Shown here: one piece after another, positions 1 through 6,503 of the stretch
How the letters are laid out: the number at the start of each line of letters is the position of its first letter
Position numbering within the stretch: the stretch's first letter is position 1
NCBI GenBank assembly: GCA_007122505.1
Contig: SKTQ01000047.1
Location: 1-6,577, forward strand
Direction of reading: 5' to 3'
DNA length: 6,577 bases
From: Bacteroidales bacterium
Lineage (GTDB): Bacteria > Bacteroidota > Bacteroidia > Bacteroidales > UBA7960
The notes under the pieces: model-generated
What the model was told of the DNA's origin: nothing
The model's database searches: none
Seen by the model: the letters and a program-made list of their open reading frames with translations, nothing else
Translations under genes and position numbers: made by a program

Positions 1-1051
1 CATAACCATAACTGATTGTGTAAATGGCACGGGTTATGAAATTCAAAGGCCACAACTGTCCGTGATGCGTATGTCCGGATAATTGCAGGTCCACCCCTGC
101 AGCGGCTGCCTTTTCCGGATAAAAGGGCTGATGGTCTAACAAAATAACCGGATAATCGGAGTTAGTTTCGGACATAAGTTCAGAAAGCGGAAGGCGTTTC
201 CGGCCGGTGAACCGAATTTTGTCGCGGTCATCACGACCTACAAGGTAAAAACTCTCCGCAATCTTAACAACACTGTCACGAATCATCTGTATCCCATGTG
301 ACTCCAGGTAATGATGCGCTTCTTTCGCACCTCCAATGTGCTCATGATTACCCATAACACCAAATACACCAAGGGGCGCTGATAAATCACGAAGGGTTTC
401 ACCCGTGTTTTGCCGTATTACAGGTGCCAGGTCTTCGTCCAGTATGTCACCAGCCAGTAAAATAATATCCGGGTTCAATGCCTGAACCTTAGCCACCACT
501 TTTCGAAAATGCCCGTTGCCGATCAATGTGCCAAGATGTATATCCGACATCAAAACCGCGCGCAGTTCTTCCATCTTACCGGCCTGCTTGCTTTCAATGT
601 GAATGTCCAAATGGCGCACGCGCGGATGCAGGGTGTTGATATGACCTATGGTCAGCAGCATGGCAACCAGTATAACAGATCCGATGAAAGAATACAATCG
701 AACCTTGTCCATGTTTTCAGTAATGATAGCGGGGAAAAATGGCAGCAGGTGATGTACCATTCTGATCAAATCAAAAATCAATACCAAAAGAAAAAAATAA
801 AGCATGGCACCCAACCAGAATGAACCCGTCCATACCAAAACATCACTGAATGTACTCAGGTAAATGTTTTCCATGATCCGGCCCAGAACATAGGTTGAAG
901 CCAGCACCCAAAACGACCAGGCATATATTGTTCTTAATGAACCCTCAGCAGGTAGTGCCTGCCACCCCCTGATGAAAATATAATAATTGCCAAGGGCATA
1001 AATGCTCAGGACTATGGTGAAGAATATTAAAAAAGCCATTCTCTTTTTCAT
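1..1051 (-). CDS. Membrane-anchored calcineurin-like metallophosphoesterase, C-terminus cut by window edge
   Basis: Reading from the ATG at 1051 leftward gives 350 codons open to the window edge. The first ~140 residues are hydrophobic and look like four membrane segments (about 5-27, 40-58, 71-96 and 118-138). A soluble domain follows with every metal-binding motif of the calcineurin-like phosphoesterase superfamily: SDIHLG at 169-174 (D170, H172), GDILD at 201-205, GNHEH at 234-238, DHQP at 306-309 and GHTHHGQ at 326-332. The family uses a two-metal centre to cleave phosphate esters. The layout resembles YkuE-type membrane phosphoesterases; the substrate cannot be told from sequence. An in-frame TAA directly precedes the ATG, which fixes the start no further upstream; a second Met at codon 5 is possible. 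There is no Shine-Dalgarno sequence. The last visible residues, after the GHTHHG motif, are near the end of the fold, so probably only a few dozen residues are missing. The gene is transcribed divergently from the dehydrogenase at 1242. Confidence 0.93.
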   Translation of the reverse strand, partial: MKKRMAFLIFFTIVLSIYALGNYYIFIRGWQALPAEGSLRTIYAWSFWVLASTYVLGRIMENIYLSTFSDVLVWTGSFWLGAMLYFFLLVLIFDLIRMVHHLLPFFPAIITENMDKVRLYSFIGSVILVAMLLTIGHINTLHPRVRHLDIHIESKQAGKMEELRAVLMSDIHLGTLIGNGHFRKVVAKVQALNPDIILLAGDILDEDLAPVIRQNTGETLRDLSAPLGVFGVMGNHEHIGGAKEAHHYLESHGIQMIRDSVVKIAESFYLVGRDDRDKIRFTGRKRLPLSELMSETNSDYPVILLDHQPFYPEKAAAAGVDLQLSGHTHHGQLWPLNFITRAIYTISYGY

Positions 1052-1105
1052 TTATAGTTGATAGAAATGAAGGCTAAAAGTAGGTTAACAAAAGTGTGCT
1101 CTGCG

Positions 1106-1122
1106 TATCAGATTCTCTGATA
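1106..1122. promoter_or_regulatory. Perfect 7-bp inverted repeat in divergent intergenic region
   Basis: TATCAGA (1106-1112) and TCTGATA (1116-1122) are exact reverse complements separated by TTC. The repeat lies near the upstream third of the 190-bp region between two divergent genes, 55 bp from the phosphoesterase start and 120 bp from the dehydrogenase start. That position suits an operator for a dimeric regulator, but this is inference. No T-run follows on either strand, so it does not look like an intrinsic terminator. I did not find a convincing Bacteroidota-type promoter (TTTG, about 20 bp, TAnnTTTG) for either gene in this region. Confidence 0.3.
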
Positions 1123-1241
1123 GATGAAATTAAAAGATTGCATGCCATCACAGAAACCCTAATCCATAAAGCATCATAAACTCTTCAATTAAACAAAGCA
1201 TTGCAAGTAAATGTTTTGTTTCTGAACTTAGAAGATATATT

Positions 1242-2075
1242 ATGGAAAGAAAAGAAAAAACTGCAGTGATTACCGGGGCTACCTCGGGTATTGGTGAGAA
1301 AACCGCCATTGCGCTGGCGCAGGAAGGAATGACGCTTGTGCTGCCTGTGCGCGATATGTCAAAAGGAGAAGCCTTGAAACAAGAGATCCTTGAAAAAACC
1401 GGCAATAAAAATGTTGAATTGATACACTGTAATCTGGCTTCATTTCAATCTATCCGTGAATTTGCCTCAACATTCAGGAAGAAGTATGACAAACTTCACC
1501 TGTTGGTTAACAATGCCGGTATTTGGGAAACAAAACGGAAGCTGTCAGAAGATGACATCGAAATGAACTTCGCAGTCAACCACCTGGCACCATTCCTCCT
1601 GACCAATCTCTTGCTGGAAGAGATTGTTGCCGCTGCACCGTCCAGGATCGTTAATGTTTCCAGCGCCGCTCACAAGCAAACGACCATCAACTTCAACGAC
1701 ATTGAGGGAACCAAAAGATGGTCAAGCTTTCGTTCGTATGCGCAGGGTAAACTTGGCAATATTTTCTTCACGAGAAAACTTGCCGCCGATCTAAAAGATA
1801 AGGGTGTTACGGTGAACTGTCTGCATCCCGGGGTGGTAAATACCCGATTGTTTGATAAAATGCCGGCAGTTTTTAGAAAATTATCCGGCCTTTTCATGAT
1901 TTCCCCCCAAAACGGGGCACAAACCACCATATACCTGGCCACATCTCCAGAGTTAAATGAAATCACGGGAGAATATTTCGCAAAAAAGAAAATTGCACGT
2001 ACAACCAAACATGCCAAAGACATGGAAGTGGCAGAAAAGCTTTGGGAGGTAAGCAAAACTTATTGCGGACTTTGA
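1242..2075 (+). CDS. Short-chain dehydrogenase/reductase, retinol-dehydrogenase-like
   Basis: This is a complete 277-residue classical SDR with one Rossmann domain, slightly longer than the usual ~250 residues and typical of the retinol dehydrogenase/WW-oxidoreductase-like branch. The nucleotide-binding motif TGATSGIG is at residues 11-18 and NNAG is at 90-93. The catalytic tetrad is visible as N114 (in VNHLAPFLL), a serine in NVSS (138-141), Y166 and K170 (YAQGK). HPG at 195-197 is the usual motif after beta-6. The arginine in PVRD (residue 37), at the end of beta-2, points to NADP(H) rather than NAD(H), by family knowledge. The enzyme probably reduces a carbonyl or oxidises an alcohol in the cytoplasm; the substrate is unknown and a vitamin A role should not be read into the family name. 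No in-frame ATG lies just upstream, and a weak AGAAG stretch precedes the start. The yyaL-type gene follows 86 bp downstream on the same strand, so cotranscription is possible but not shown. Confidence 0.93.
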   Translation: MERKEKTAVITGATSGIGEKTAIALAQEGMTLVLPVRDMSKGEALKQEILEKTGNKNVELIHCNLASFQSIREFASTFRKKYDKLHLLVNNAGIWETKRKLSEDDIEMNFAVNHLAPFLLTNLLLEEIVAAAPSRIVNVSSAAHKQTTINFNDIEGTKRWSSFRSYAQGKLGNIFFTRKLAADLKDKGVTVNCLHPGVVNTRLFDKMPAVFRKLSGLFMISPQNGAQTTIYLATSPELNEITGEYFAKKKIARTTKHAKDMEVAEKLWEVSKTYCGL

Positions 2076-2136
2076 CAAGAAGATAAAAGAGCCTGCCGTG
2101 TTCGTTGATGCTTAGCCTGCATCCTCCAAACCTTAT

Positions 2137-2144
2137 TATTTTTC
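2137..2144 (+). promoter_or_regulatory. Weak candidate -7 promoter element ahead of the yyaL-type gene
   Basis: TATTTTTC matches the Bacteroidota -7 consensus TAnnTTTG at all but the last fixed base. TTAG at 2112-2115, 21 bp upstream, matches three of four bases of the -33 element TTTG. The predicted start of transcription would fall just before the A-rich leader of the gene at 2162. Such matches occur by chance in AT-rich DNA, so this is only a suggestion that the gene may have its own promoter separate from the dehydrogenase. Confidence 0.15.
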
Positions 2145-2161
2145 AGAAAAAAAACAACAAA

Positions 2162-4186
2162 ATGCCTGAAACCAACCATCTGAAGGGACAAACCAGCCCG
2201 TATTTATTGCAACATTTGTATAATCCGGTTGACTGGTACCCCTGGGGAGAAGAAGCCCTTACCAAAGCGGTAAATGAAAACAAACCATTGCTGGTGAGCA
2301 TCGGCTACTCTGCCTGCCACTGGTGCCATGTGATGGAAAAGGAAAGCTTTGAAGACAGTGAAGTTGCTGATTTGATGAACAAACACTTTGTGTGTATCAA
2401 AGTGGACAGGGAAGAAAGGCCTGATATCGATCATCTGTACATAAATGCTGTGCAACTGGTATCCGGACATGGAGGTTGGCCGTTGAACTGTTTTGCCTTG
2501 CCCGATGGCCGGCCATTCTGGGGCGGAACCTATTTCCCGAAAGAACAATGGAAAAATATACTTTCGCGGATTTCCGAACTTTTTCATGAGCATTATGATG
2601 ATGTATTGAAACAGGCCGAAAACCTTACAAAAGGACTGGCCGGAAGCAGTTTCGTTTCACCCGCCGATGATCAAAAAGCCGCCTTTAGCAGGGAAGATGT
2701 CAGAAAAATGGCGCATAACCTCATGGAATATATGGATAACAAAGAAGGAGGTACAAAAGGAGCGCCAAAATTCCCCCTGCCAAACAATCACGCTTTCCTT
2801 CTTCATTATCTTTATCATTATGATGAGAAAAATGCAGAGCAGCAATTGGGCCTTAATCTGGATAAAATGGCCATGGGCGGAATATATGACCAAATAGGCG
2901 GTGGATTTGCCCGTTATGCCACCGATGAGCAATGGAAGGTGCCCCATTTTGAAAAGATGCTTTACGACAACGGACAGCTTGTTTCGCTGTATGCCAATGC
3001 CTGGAAGCATAGTCACAACCCACATTATAAGGAAGTGGTATTCGAAACGATTGAATGGGTAAACCGTGAGCTCACCTCTCCCGACGGTGTGTTTTATTCT
3101 GCACTTGATGCTGACAGCGAAGGGGAGGAGGGCAAATTTTATGTATGGAAAGAGAGTGAAATTGACCAGCTGCTGGGCAAAGAAGCCCCTCTCATTAAAA
3201 AATATTTCTCGGTAGGAGGGAAGGGTTTTTGGGAGCGGGGCAAAAACATATTGCTTCGTACCACTGACCCCGAAAGTTTTCCCAGGGATATAAATATGGA
3301 TCCGGCGGTTTTCTCAAAAGTGTTGCAACGTGCCAAAAACACCCTGCTGGAAGCCAGAAGCAGCAGGATAATGCCCGGCTTAGACGATAAAACCCTCACA
3401 GCCTGGAATGCCCTTATGATTGAAGGACTGACCGATGCATACGGCGCCTTTGGAAACAAGGCTTTCCTGGAGCAAGCCAAAAGAGCAGCTGACTATCTGT
3501 TGCAATACGGAAATGAAAAGAACGGTAAGCTGTATCGAACAGTTCGGGAGAAAGAAGCCCGCATTGATGGCTTTCTCGAAGACTATGCCTTGTTTAGCAT
3601 GGCGCTCATAAAGCTGTACCAGGTGTCAGCGGATGCAAAATATTTGTTTGCCGCCAAAAAAGCTGCCGAATATGTAATGACCCATTTCCGGGCAGAGAAC
3701 ACCAATCTGTTTGCTTTTTCTTCTTCGCAGTCGGAGAAACTGGCTGCCCCACATTATGAGTTTTATGACAATGTGATACCCTCGTCCAACAGCGTAATGG
3801 CAAAGGTTTTATTTTATCTGGCCCATTATTTTGAAGATCCCGAATGGGGCCAACACAGTTCAAAAATGCTGAACGATATGAAAGAGCGACTGGACAAATA
3901 CAGCAGCAGCTTTTCCAACTGGGGTATTTTGTTGATGCATCATACGCAGCCCTTCCATACGGTTGTCATTACAGGTCCTGAAGCATTGTCTGCCGCAGAA
4001 GAAATGAGCCGTCATTATCTTCCAAATGTTTTGATTGCCGCTGCCCAAGACGAGTCGCAGGCAGCCGGAATACCGGTGTTTGAAAACCGGTTTATAGAAG
4101 GCAAAACCCTGATTTATGCATGCCTCATGGGACAATGCAAACTTCCGGTCGCAACGGTTGAGGAAGTTCTTGAACAGCTGCAATAA
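2162..4186 (+). CDS. YyaL/SPATA20-family protein: thioredoxin-fold DUF255 domain plus alpha/alpha-toroid glycosidase-like region
   Basis: The 674-residue product matches the usual family length (about 670-690). It opens with the family signature TSPYLLQH (11-18) and NPVDWYPWGEEA (21-32). The thioredoxin-fold part carries ACHWCHVM at 51-58 (C52 and C55 in a CxxC), DREERPDID at 82-90, and GGWP at 104-107 with the expected cis-proline. From about residue 190 a helical region resembles six-hairpin glycosidases or N-acylglucosamine 2-epimerases, with GGIYDQIGGGFARY (239-252), PHFEKMLYDNGQL (261-273), ALDADSEGEEG (314-324) and LDDKTLTAWNALMIEG (407-422). A C-terminal segment ends with YACLMGQCKLP (652-662). 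No signal peptide or membrane segment is seen, so it is probably cytoplasmic. The biochemical function of the family is not established, and neither redox nor sugar activity should be assumed. The reading frame extends upstream to a TTG at 2105, adding 19 residues unlike the family. The ATG at 2162, after an A-rich leader, is the better start. Confidence 0.93.
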   Translation: MPETNHLKGQTSPYLLQHLYNPVDWYPWGEEALTKAVNENKPLLVSIGYSACHWCHVMEKESFEDSEVADLMNKHFVCIKVDREERPDIDHLYINAVQLVSGHGGWPLNCFALPDGRPFWGGTYFPKEQWKNILSRISELFHEHYDDVLKQAENLTKGLAGSSFVSPADDQKAAFSREDVRKMAHNLMEYMDNKEGGTKGAPKFPLPNNHAFLLHYLYHYDEKNAEQQLGLNLDKMAMGGIYDQIGGGFARYATDEQWKVPHFEKMLYDNGQLVSLYANAWKHSHNPHYKEVVFETIEWVNRELTSPDGVFYSALDADSEGEEGKFYVWKESEIDQLLGKEAPLIKKYFSVGGKGFWERGKNILLRTTDPESFPRDINMDPAVFSKVLQRAKNTLLEARSSRIMPGLDDKTLTAWNALMIEGLTDAYGAFGNKAFLEQAKRAADYLLQYGNEKNGKLYRTVREKEARIDGFLEDYALFSMALIKLYQVSADAKYLFAAKKAAEYVMTHFRAENTNLFAFSSSQSEKLAAPHYEFYDNVIPSSNSVMAKVLFYLAHYFEDPEWGQHSSKMLNDMKERLDKYSSSFSNWGILLMHHTQPFHTVVITGPEALSAAEEMSRHYLPNVLIAAAQDESQAAGIPVFENRFIEGKTLIYACLMGQCKLPVATVEEVLEQLQ

Positions 4187-4289
4187 ACTGTTGTCTGTTT
4201 TCAGTTCAAACCTTTACCTGAGCGTCTCATTGGCTTTTAGAGTCAATGCTTCTGTCCGTTTAAACCTTAACAGATTATTGGCCCGTAGG
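4187..4289. other. Convergent intergenic region without a clear terminator
   Basis: This 103-bp stretch separates the 3' ends of the yyaL-type gene (plus strand) and hisIE (minus strand), so at least one terminator is expected. Only weak hairpins are visible, for example a 6-bp stem with one G-U pair (4229-4234 with 4242-4247, 7-base loop) and a 5-bp stem (4186-4190 with 4202-4206). None is GC-rich or followed by a clean T-run on either strand. No coding potential is apparent here. Confidence 0.6.
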
Positions 4290-4937
4290 TCAAACTTTGT
4301 GACGGGTCTTCAATTCCGTGACAATGTCTCTGAAACCCAACTCCCGGGAAATTAAAAGTACATCAAGGTGGTAGAGCAGGTCGGCGGCTTCTTCAATAAA
4401 TCGTTTGTCGTCATTGTTTTGTGCTTCGAGTACAAGCTCAACCGCTTCTTCACCCAGCTTTTTGGCAATCTGCTTATGGCCTGCTGCAAGAAGTCTGGAA
4501 GTATAGCTTTTCGCGGGATCTGCATTTTTGCGCTTGTTTAGCAGTTCCTCCAGTTGCCCCAAAAACAGTAGTTCATCGTTCGGCTGTTTGTTCGCACCGG
4601 AGTATTTCACCTCATCAGCTGCATTGGTTTCACCAAAGCAGGTCTCCTGCCCGGTATGACAGACGGGCCCTGAGGGAATTACCTTTATCAGCAGGCAATC
4701 CTTGTCACAATCGACCAGTATTTGGTTCACCTTTAGATAATTTCCGGACGTTTCCCCTTTTGTCCACAGCCTTTTTTTGCTCCGGCTAAAAAAGGTAACG
4801 ACACTTTCTGCCTTTGTTTTTTCAAGGGCTTCCCTGTTCATCCATCCTTGCATGAGAACAATATTTGTTCGGGTATCCTGGATAACGACGGGAATAAGGC
4901 CGCCGCTTTTGCTGAATTGAATATTATCTGTATCCAT
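4290..4937 (-). CDS. hisIE: Bifunctional phosphoribosyl-AMP cyclohydrolase / phosphoribosyl-ATP pyrophosphatase
   Basis: This is a complete 215-residue fusion of two histidine-pathway enzymes, a normal length for HisIE. The N-terminal HisI half (about 1-105) opens the adenine ring of PR-AMP. It shows GWMNREAL at 31-38, a TKGETSG segment at 59-65, the metal-binding cluster VDCDKD at 75-80 (D76, C77, D78, D80), and the zinc cysteines C93 and C100 in PVCHTGQETC. The C-terminal HisE half (about 122-215) has the MazG-like all-helical fold and removes pyrophosphate from PR-ATP. Its metal-binding acidic motifs are GEEAVELVLEA at 162-172 and EAADLLYHLDVLL at 183-195. The order HisI then HisE is the usual one, although HisE acts first. 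It is the last his gene in the run, starting 8 bp after hisF, which suggests shared transcription and possible translational coupling. There is no Shine-Dalgarno sequence before the ATG. All key residues appear intact. Confidence 0.96.
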   Translation of the reverse strand: MDTDNIQFSKSGGLIPVVIQDTRTNIVLMQGWMNREALEKTKAESVVTFFSRSKKRLWTKGETSGNYLKVNQILVDCDKDCLLIKVIPSGPVCHTGQETCFGETNAADEVKYSGANKQPNDELLFLGQLEELLNKRKNADPAKSYTSRLLAAGHKQIAKKLGEEAVELVLEAQNNDDKRFIEEAADLLYHLDVLLISRELGFRDIVTELKTRHKV

Positions 4938-4945
4938 GGCAGTTT

Positions 4946-5743
4946 TTATTGTGTTGTTTGTTGATGTGTGTTTAATGGGAAGTAGTTGTTGTATCTTACG
5001 GGAACTTTTTTGTTTTTCAACAGAGTTTTCACTTCCCCGATGCTGATTAATCCGTAGTGAAAGATACTGGCTGCCAGCGCAGCATCGGCTTTGGCAACTG
5101 TAAAAACGTCCAGGAAGTGTTCCGGTTTGCCTGCGCCCCCGGAGGCTATCACCGGTATATTTACACTTTGCGAAACGGCAGAGGTAATATCCAGTGAGAA
5201 ACCCTGACGCGTTCCGTCGGCTGTGAACGATGTCAGCAAAATCTCTCCGGCGCCTCTTTCACAAACCTCAATGGCCCATTCTGTTGCTGGAACTCCTGTT
5301 GGCCTGGTACCTGCATGACTTACTACCTGCCATTGCCCCTGATGATATCGTGCGTCTATGGCAACAACCACGCATTGGTTGCCAAAAGCCCTGGAAAGCC
5401 TTGTAATCAGCAGAGGGTCATAGATTGCGGCAGTGTTTACCGAAACTTTATCTGCACCTTTCGACAAAAGGATCTCTACCTGTTTTTCATTGGATATGCC
5501 TCCGCCAACAGTAAATGGAATCGATACAGCTCCGGCCACTTCTTCAACAACCTGCAGAAAAGTGGTGCGCCCCTCAAGTGTAGCCGTTATATCCAGTAAA
5601 CAAAGCTCATCTGCACCCTCTTCTGAATATTTTGCAGCCAGCTCCACCGGATCACCGGCATCTTTGAGATTGCCGAAAGTAACTCCCTTGACAGTACGCC
5701 CGTTCTTTATGTCCAGGCATGGAATGATTCGTTTGGTAAGCAT
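4946..5743 (-). CDS. hisF: Imidazole glycerol phosphate synthase, cyclase subunit HisF
   Basis: HisF is a (beta/alpha)8 barrel that pairs with the glutaminase HisH and uses its ammonia to turn PRFAR into imidazole glycerol phosphate and AICAR. The catalytic aspartates are D11 (in CLDIKNG) and D130 (in VVAIDAR). Phosphate-binding loops GGG (80-82) and SGGAG (201-205) are present, as are VKG (18-20) and DPVEL (31-35). The 265-residue product is longer than the usual 251-258 because a polar tail of 15 residues (251-265, YNNYFPLNTHQQTTQ) follows the common PVR ending. Compared with the Thermotoga enzyme as I remember it, N22 is Thr, and the SIDRDGT loop reads SFTADGT (172-178), keeping D176 but losing D174 and R175. 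A TTG directly upstream at 5744-5746 could in principle start translation; the ATG at 5743 is chosen because it gives the normal MLTKRIIPCLD start. Its partner hisH lies upstream of hisA. Confidence 0.95.
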   Translation of the reverse strand: MLTKRIIPCLDIKNGRTVKGVTFGNLKDAGDPVELAAKYSEEGADELCLLDITATLEGRTTFLQVVEEVAGAVSIPFTVGGGISNEKQVEILLSKGADKVSVNTAAIYDPLLITRLSRAFGNQCVVVAIDARYHQGQWQVVSHAGTRPTGVPATEWAIEVCERGAGEILLTSFTADGTRQGFSLDITSAVSQSVNIPVIASGGAGKPEHFLDVFTVAKADAALAASIFHYGLISIGEVKTLLKNKKVPVRYNNYFPLNTHQQTTQ

Positions 5744-5777
5744 CAAAAATGTTTTAAAGTAATTGATTTGACTTTTT

Positions 5778-6503
5778 TTAGGTTAAATTGTTGATACTGG
5801 CCAAATCCTTCAGGCTGATTGTGCCTTCAAGCATGGCCTTCCCGGTAATGGCTGCATATAATCCGCAAGATCTCAGCAGATATAAATGGTTTATGGATGC
5901 CACACCACCGCCACCGATAAATTTGGCCGAAGGATAAGTGCTGACTAAAGATTTGTAGAAGTCAGGGTCAGGCCCTTGCATGGTGCCGTCGCGGCTGATT
6001 TCTGTAACTGAAAAATAGCGCCAGCCAATGTTCAGCATATCCTCAATGGCACTGCTTGCTTTCTTTCCGGAGCTTTGTTGCCATCCTTTTATGGCCACCA
6101 TACCATCTGCAACATCAATTGCGGCGATCAGCCTTTCTGCGCCGAATGTCTCTTTGCAAAGCAGGGGAACATCCGGGTCTGAAAACAAAAAAGTACCAAG
6201 ATTTATTTTTTTTGCCCCTGCATCAATAGCCCTGTGTATGGTTTCAATATTTCTGATACCTCCACCATAGTCGATTTGCAGTGATGTTCCCCTTGAAAGG
6301 GTCTCCAGTACATGTAAATTTGAAGGTTTGCCGCTCTTGGCGCCGTCCAGGTCAACAAGGTGCAGATGGCTGATACCGGCTTTTTCAATGGCCCTGGCAA
6401 CGTCGAGGGGTGAGGGTTTGTAGGTTATTCTCGTGTCGAAACGACCTTTGGTCAGCCGGACACAAGCCCCGTTCATCAGATCAATAGCTGGGATAACAAT
6501 CAT
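5778..6503 (-). CDS. hisA: ProFAR isomerase (phosphoribosylformimino-5-aminoimidazole carboxamide ribotide isomerase)
   Basis: HisA catalyses the Amadori rearrangement of ProFAR to PRFAR, the substrate of HisF. The 241-residue product is a complete (beta/alpha)8 barrel of normal length (about 240-250). The paired catalytic aspartates are D8 (in IPAIDLMNG) and D130 (in AAIDVADG). Other family marks are VDLDGAKSG (50-58), the phosphate loop YGGGIR (79-84), IKGWQ (138-142), SRDGTMQGPD (170-179), and a second phosphate loop in GGGG (197-200) and TGKAMLEG (220-227). The N-terminal IPAIDL identifies HisA rather than its paralogue HisF, which starts with IIPCLD. The ATG overlaps the hisH stop codon (ATGA at 6500-6503), a layout that favours translational coupling. 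A 34-bp gap separates it from hisF. I see no disrupted motif. Confidence 0.96.
   Translation of the reverse strand: MIVIPAIDLMNGACVRLTKGRFDTRITYKPSPLDVARAIEKAGISHLHLVDLDGAKSGKPSNLHVLETLSRGTSLQIDYGGGIRNIETIHRAIDAGAKKINLGTFLFSDPDVPLLCKETFGAERLIAAIDVADGMVAIKGWQQSSGKKASSAIEDMLNIGWRYFSVTEISRDGTMQGPDPDFYKSLVSTYPSAKFIGGGGVASINHLYLLRSCGLYAAITGKAMLEGTISLKDLASINNLT

Noticed and set aside
509..823. Plus-strand open frame of 104 codons
   Set aside because: It lies entirely within the metallophosphoesterase gene on the opposite strand, whose motifs are unmistakable, and its translation resembles no family I know.
1075..1082. TACTTTTA on the minus strand as a -7 promoter element for the metallophosphoesterase
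   Set aside because: It is close to TAnnTTTG, but no TTTG lies at the right distance upstream (the nearest is only 6 bp away).
1148..1405. Minus-strand open frame of 85 codons spanning the divergent intergenic region and the SDR start
   Set aside because: More than half is antisense to the conserved SDR nucleotide-binding region, and the rest is AT-rich intergenic DNA. There is no recognisable motif.
2090..2120. Direct repeat AGCCTGC at 2090-2096 and 2114-2120
   Set aside because: A 7-bp direct repeat 24 bp apart is expected by chance at this scale, and it has no link to a promoter or attachment site.
4173..4192. Five-base inverted repeat AACAG/CTGTT across the end of the yyaL-type gene
   Set aside because: The stem is too short, the loop is 10 bases, and the following sequence is only partly T-rich, so it is likely chance.
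4229..4247. Hairpin as a possible terminator between the convergent genes
   Set aside because: The stem is only 6 bp with a G-U pair and is not GC-rich, and no T-run follows on either strand.
4421..4789. Plus-strand open frame of 122 codons opposite hisIE
   Set aside because: It is antisense to a clear HisIE with all catalytic residues; the translation is low in structure and looks like a shadow frame.
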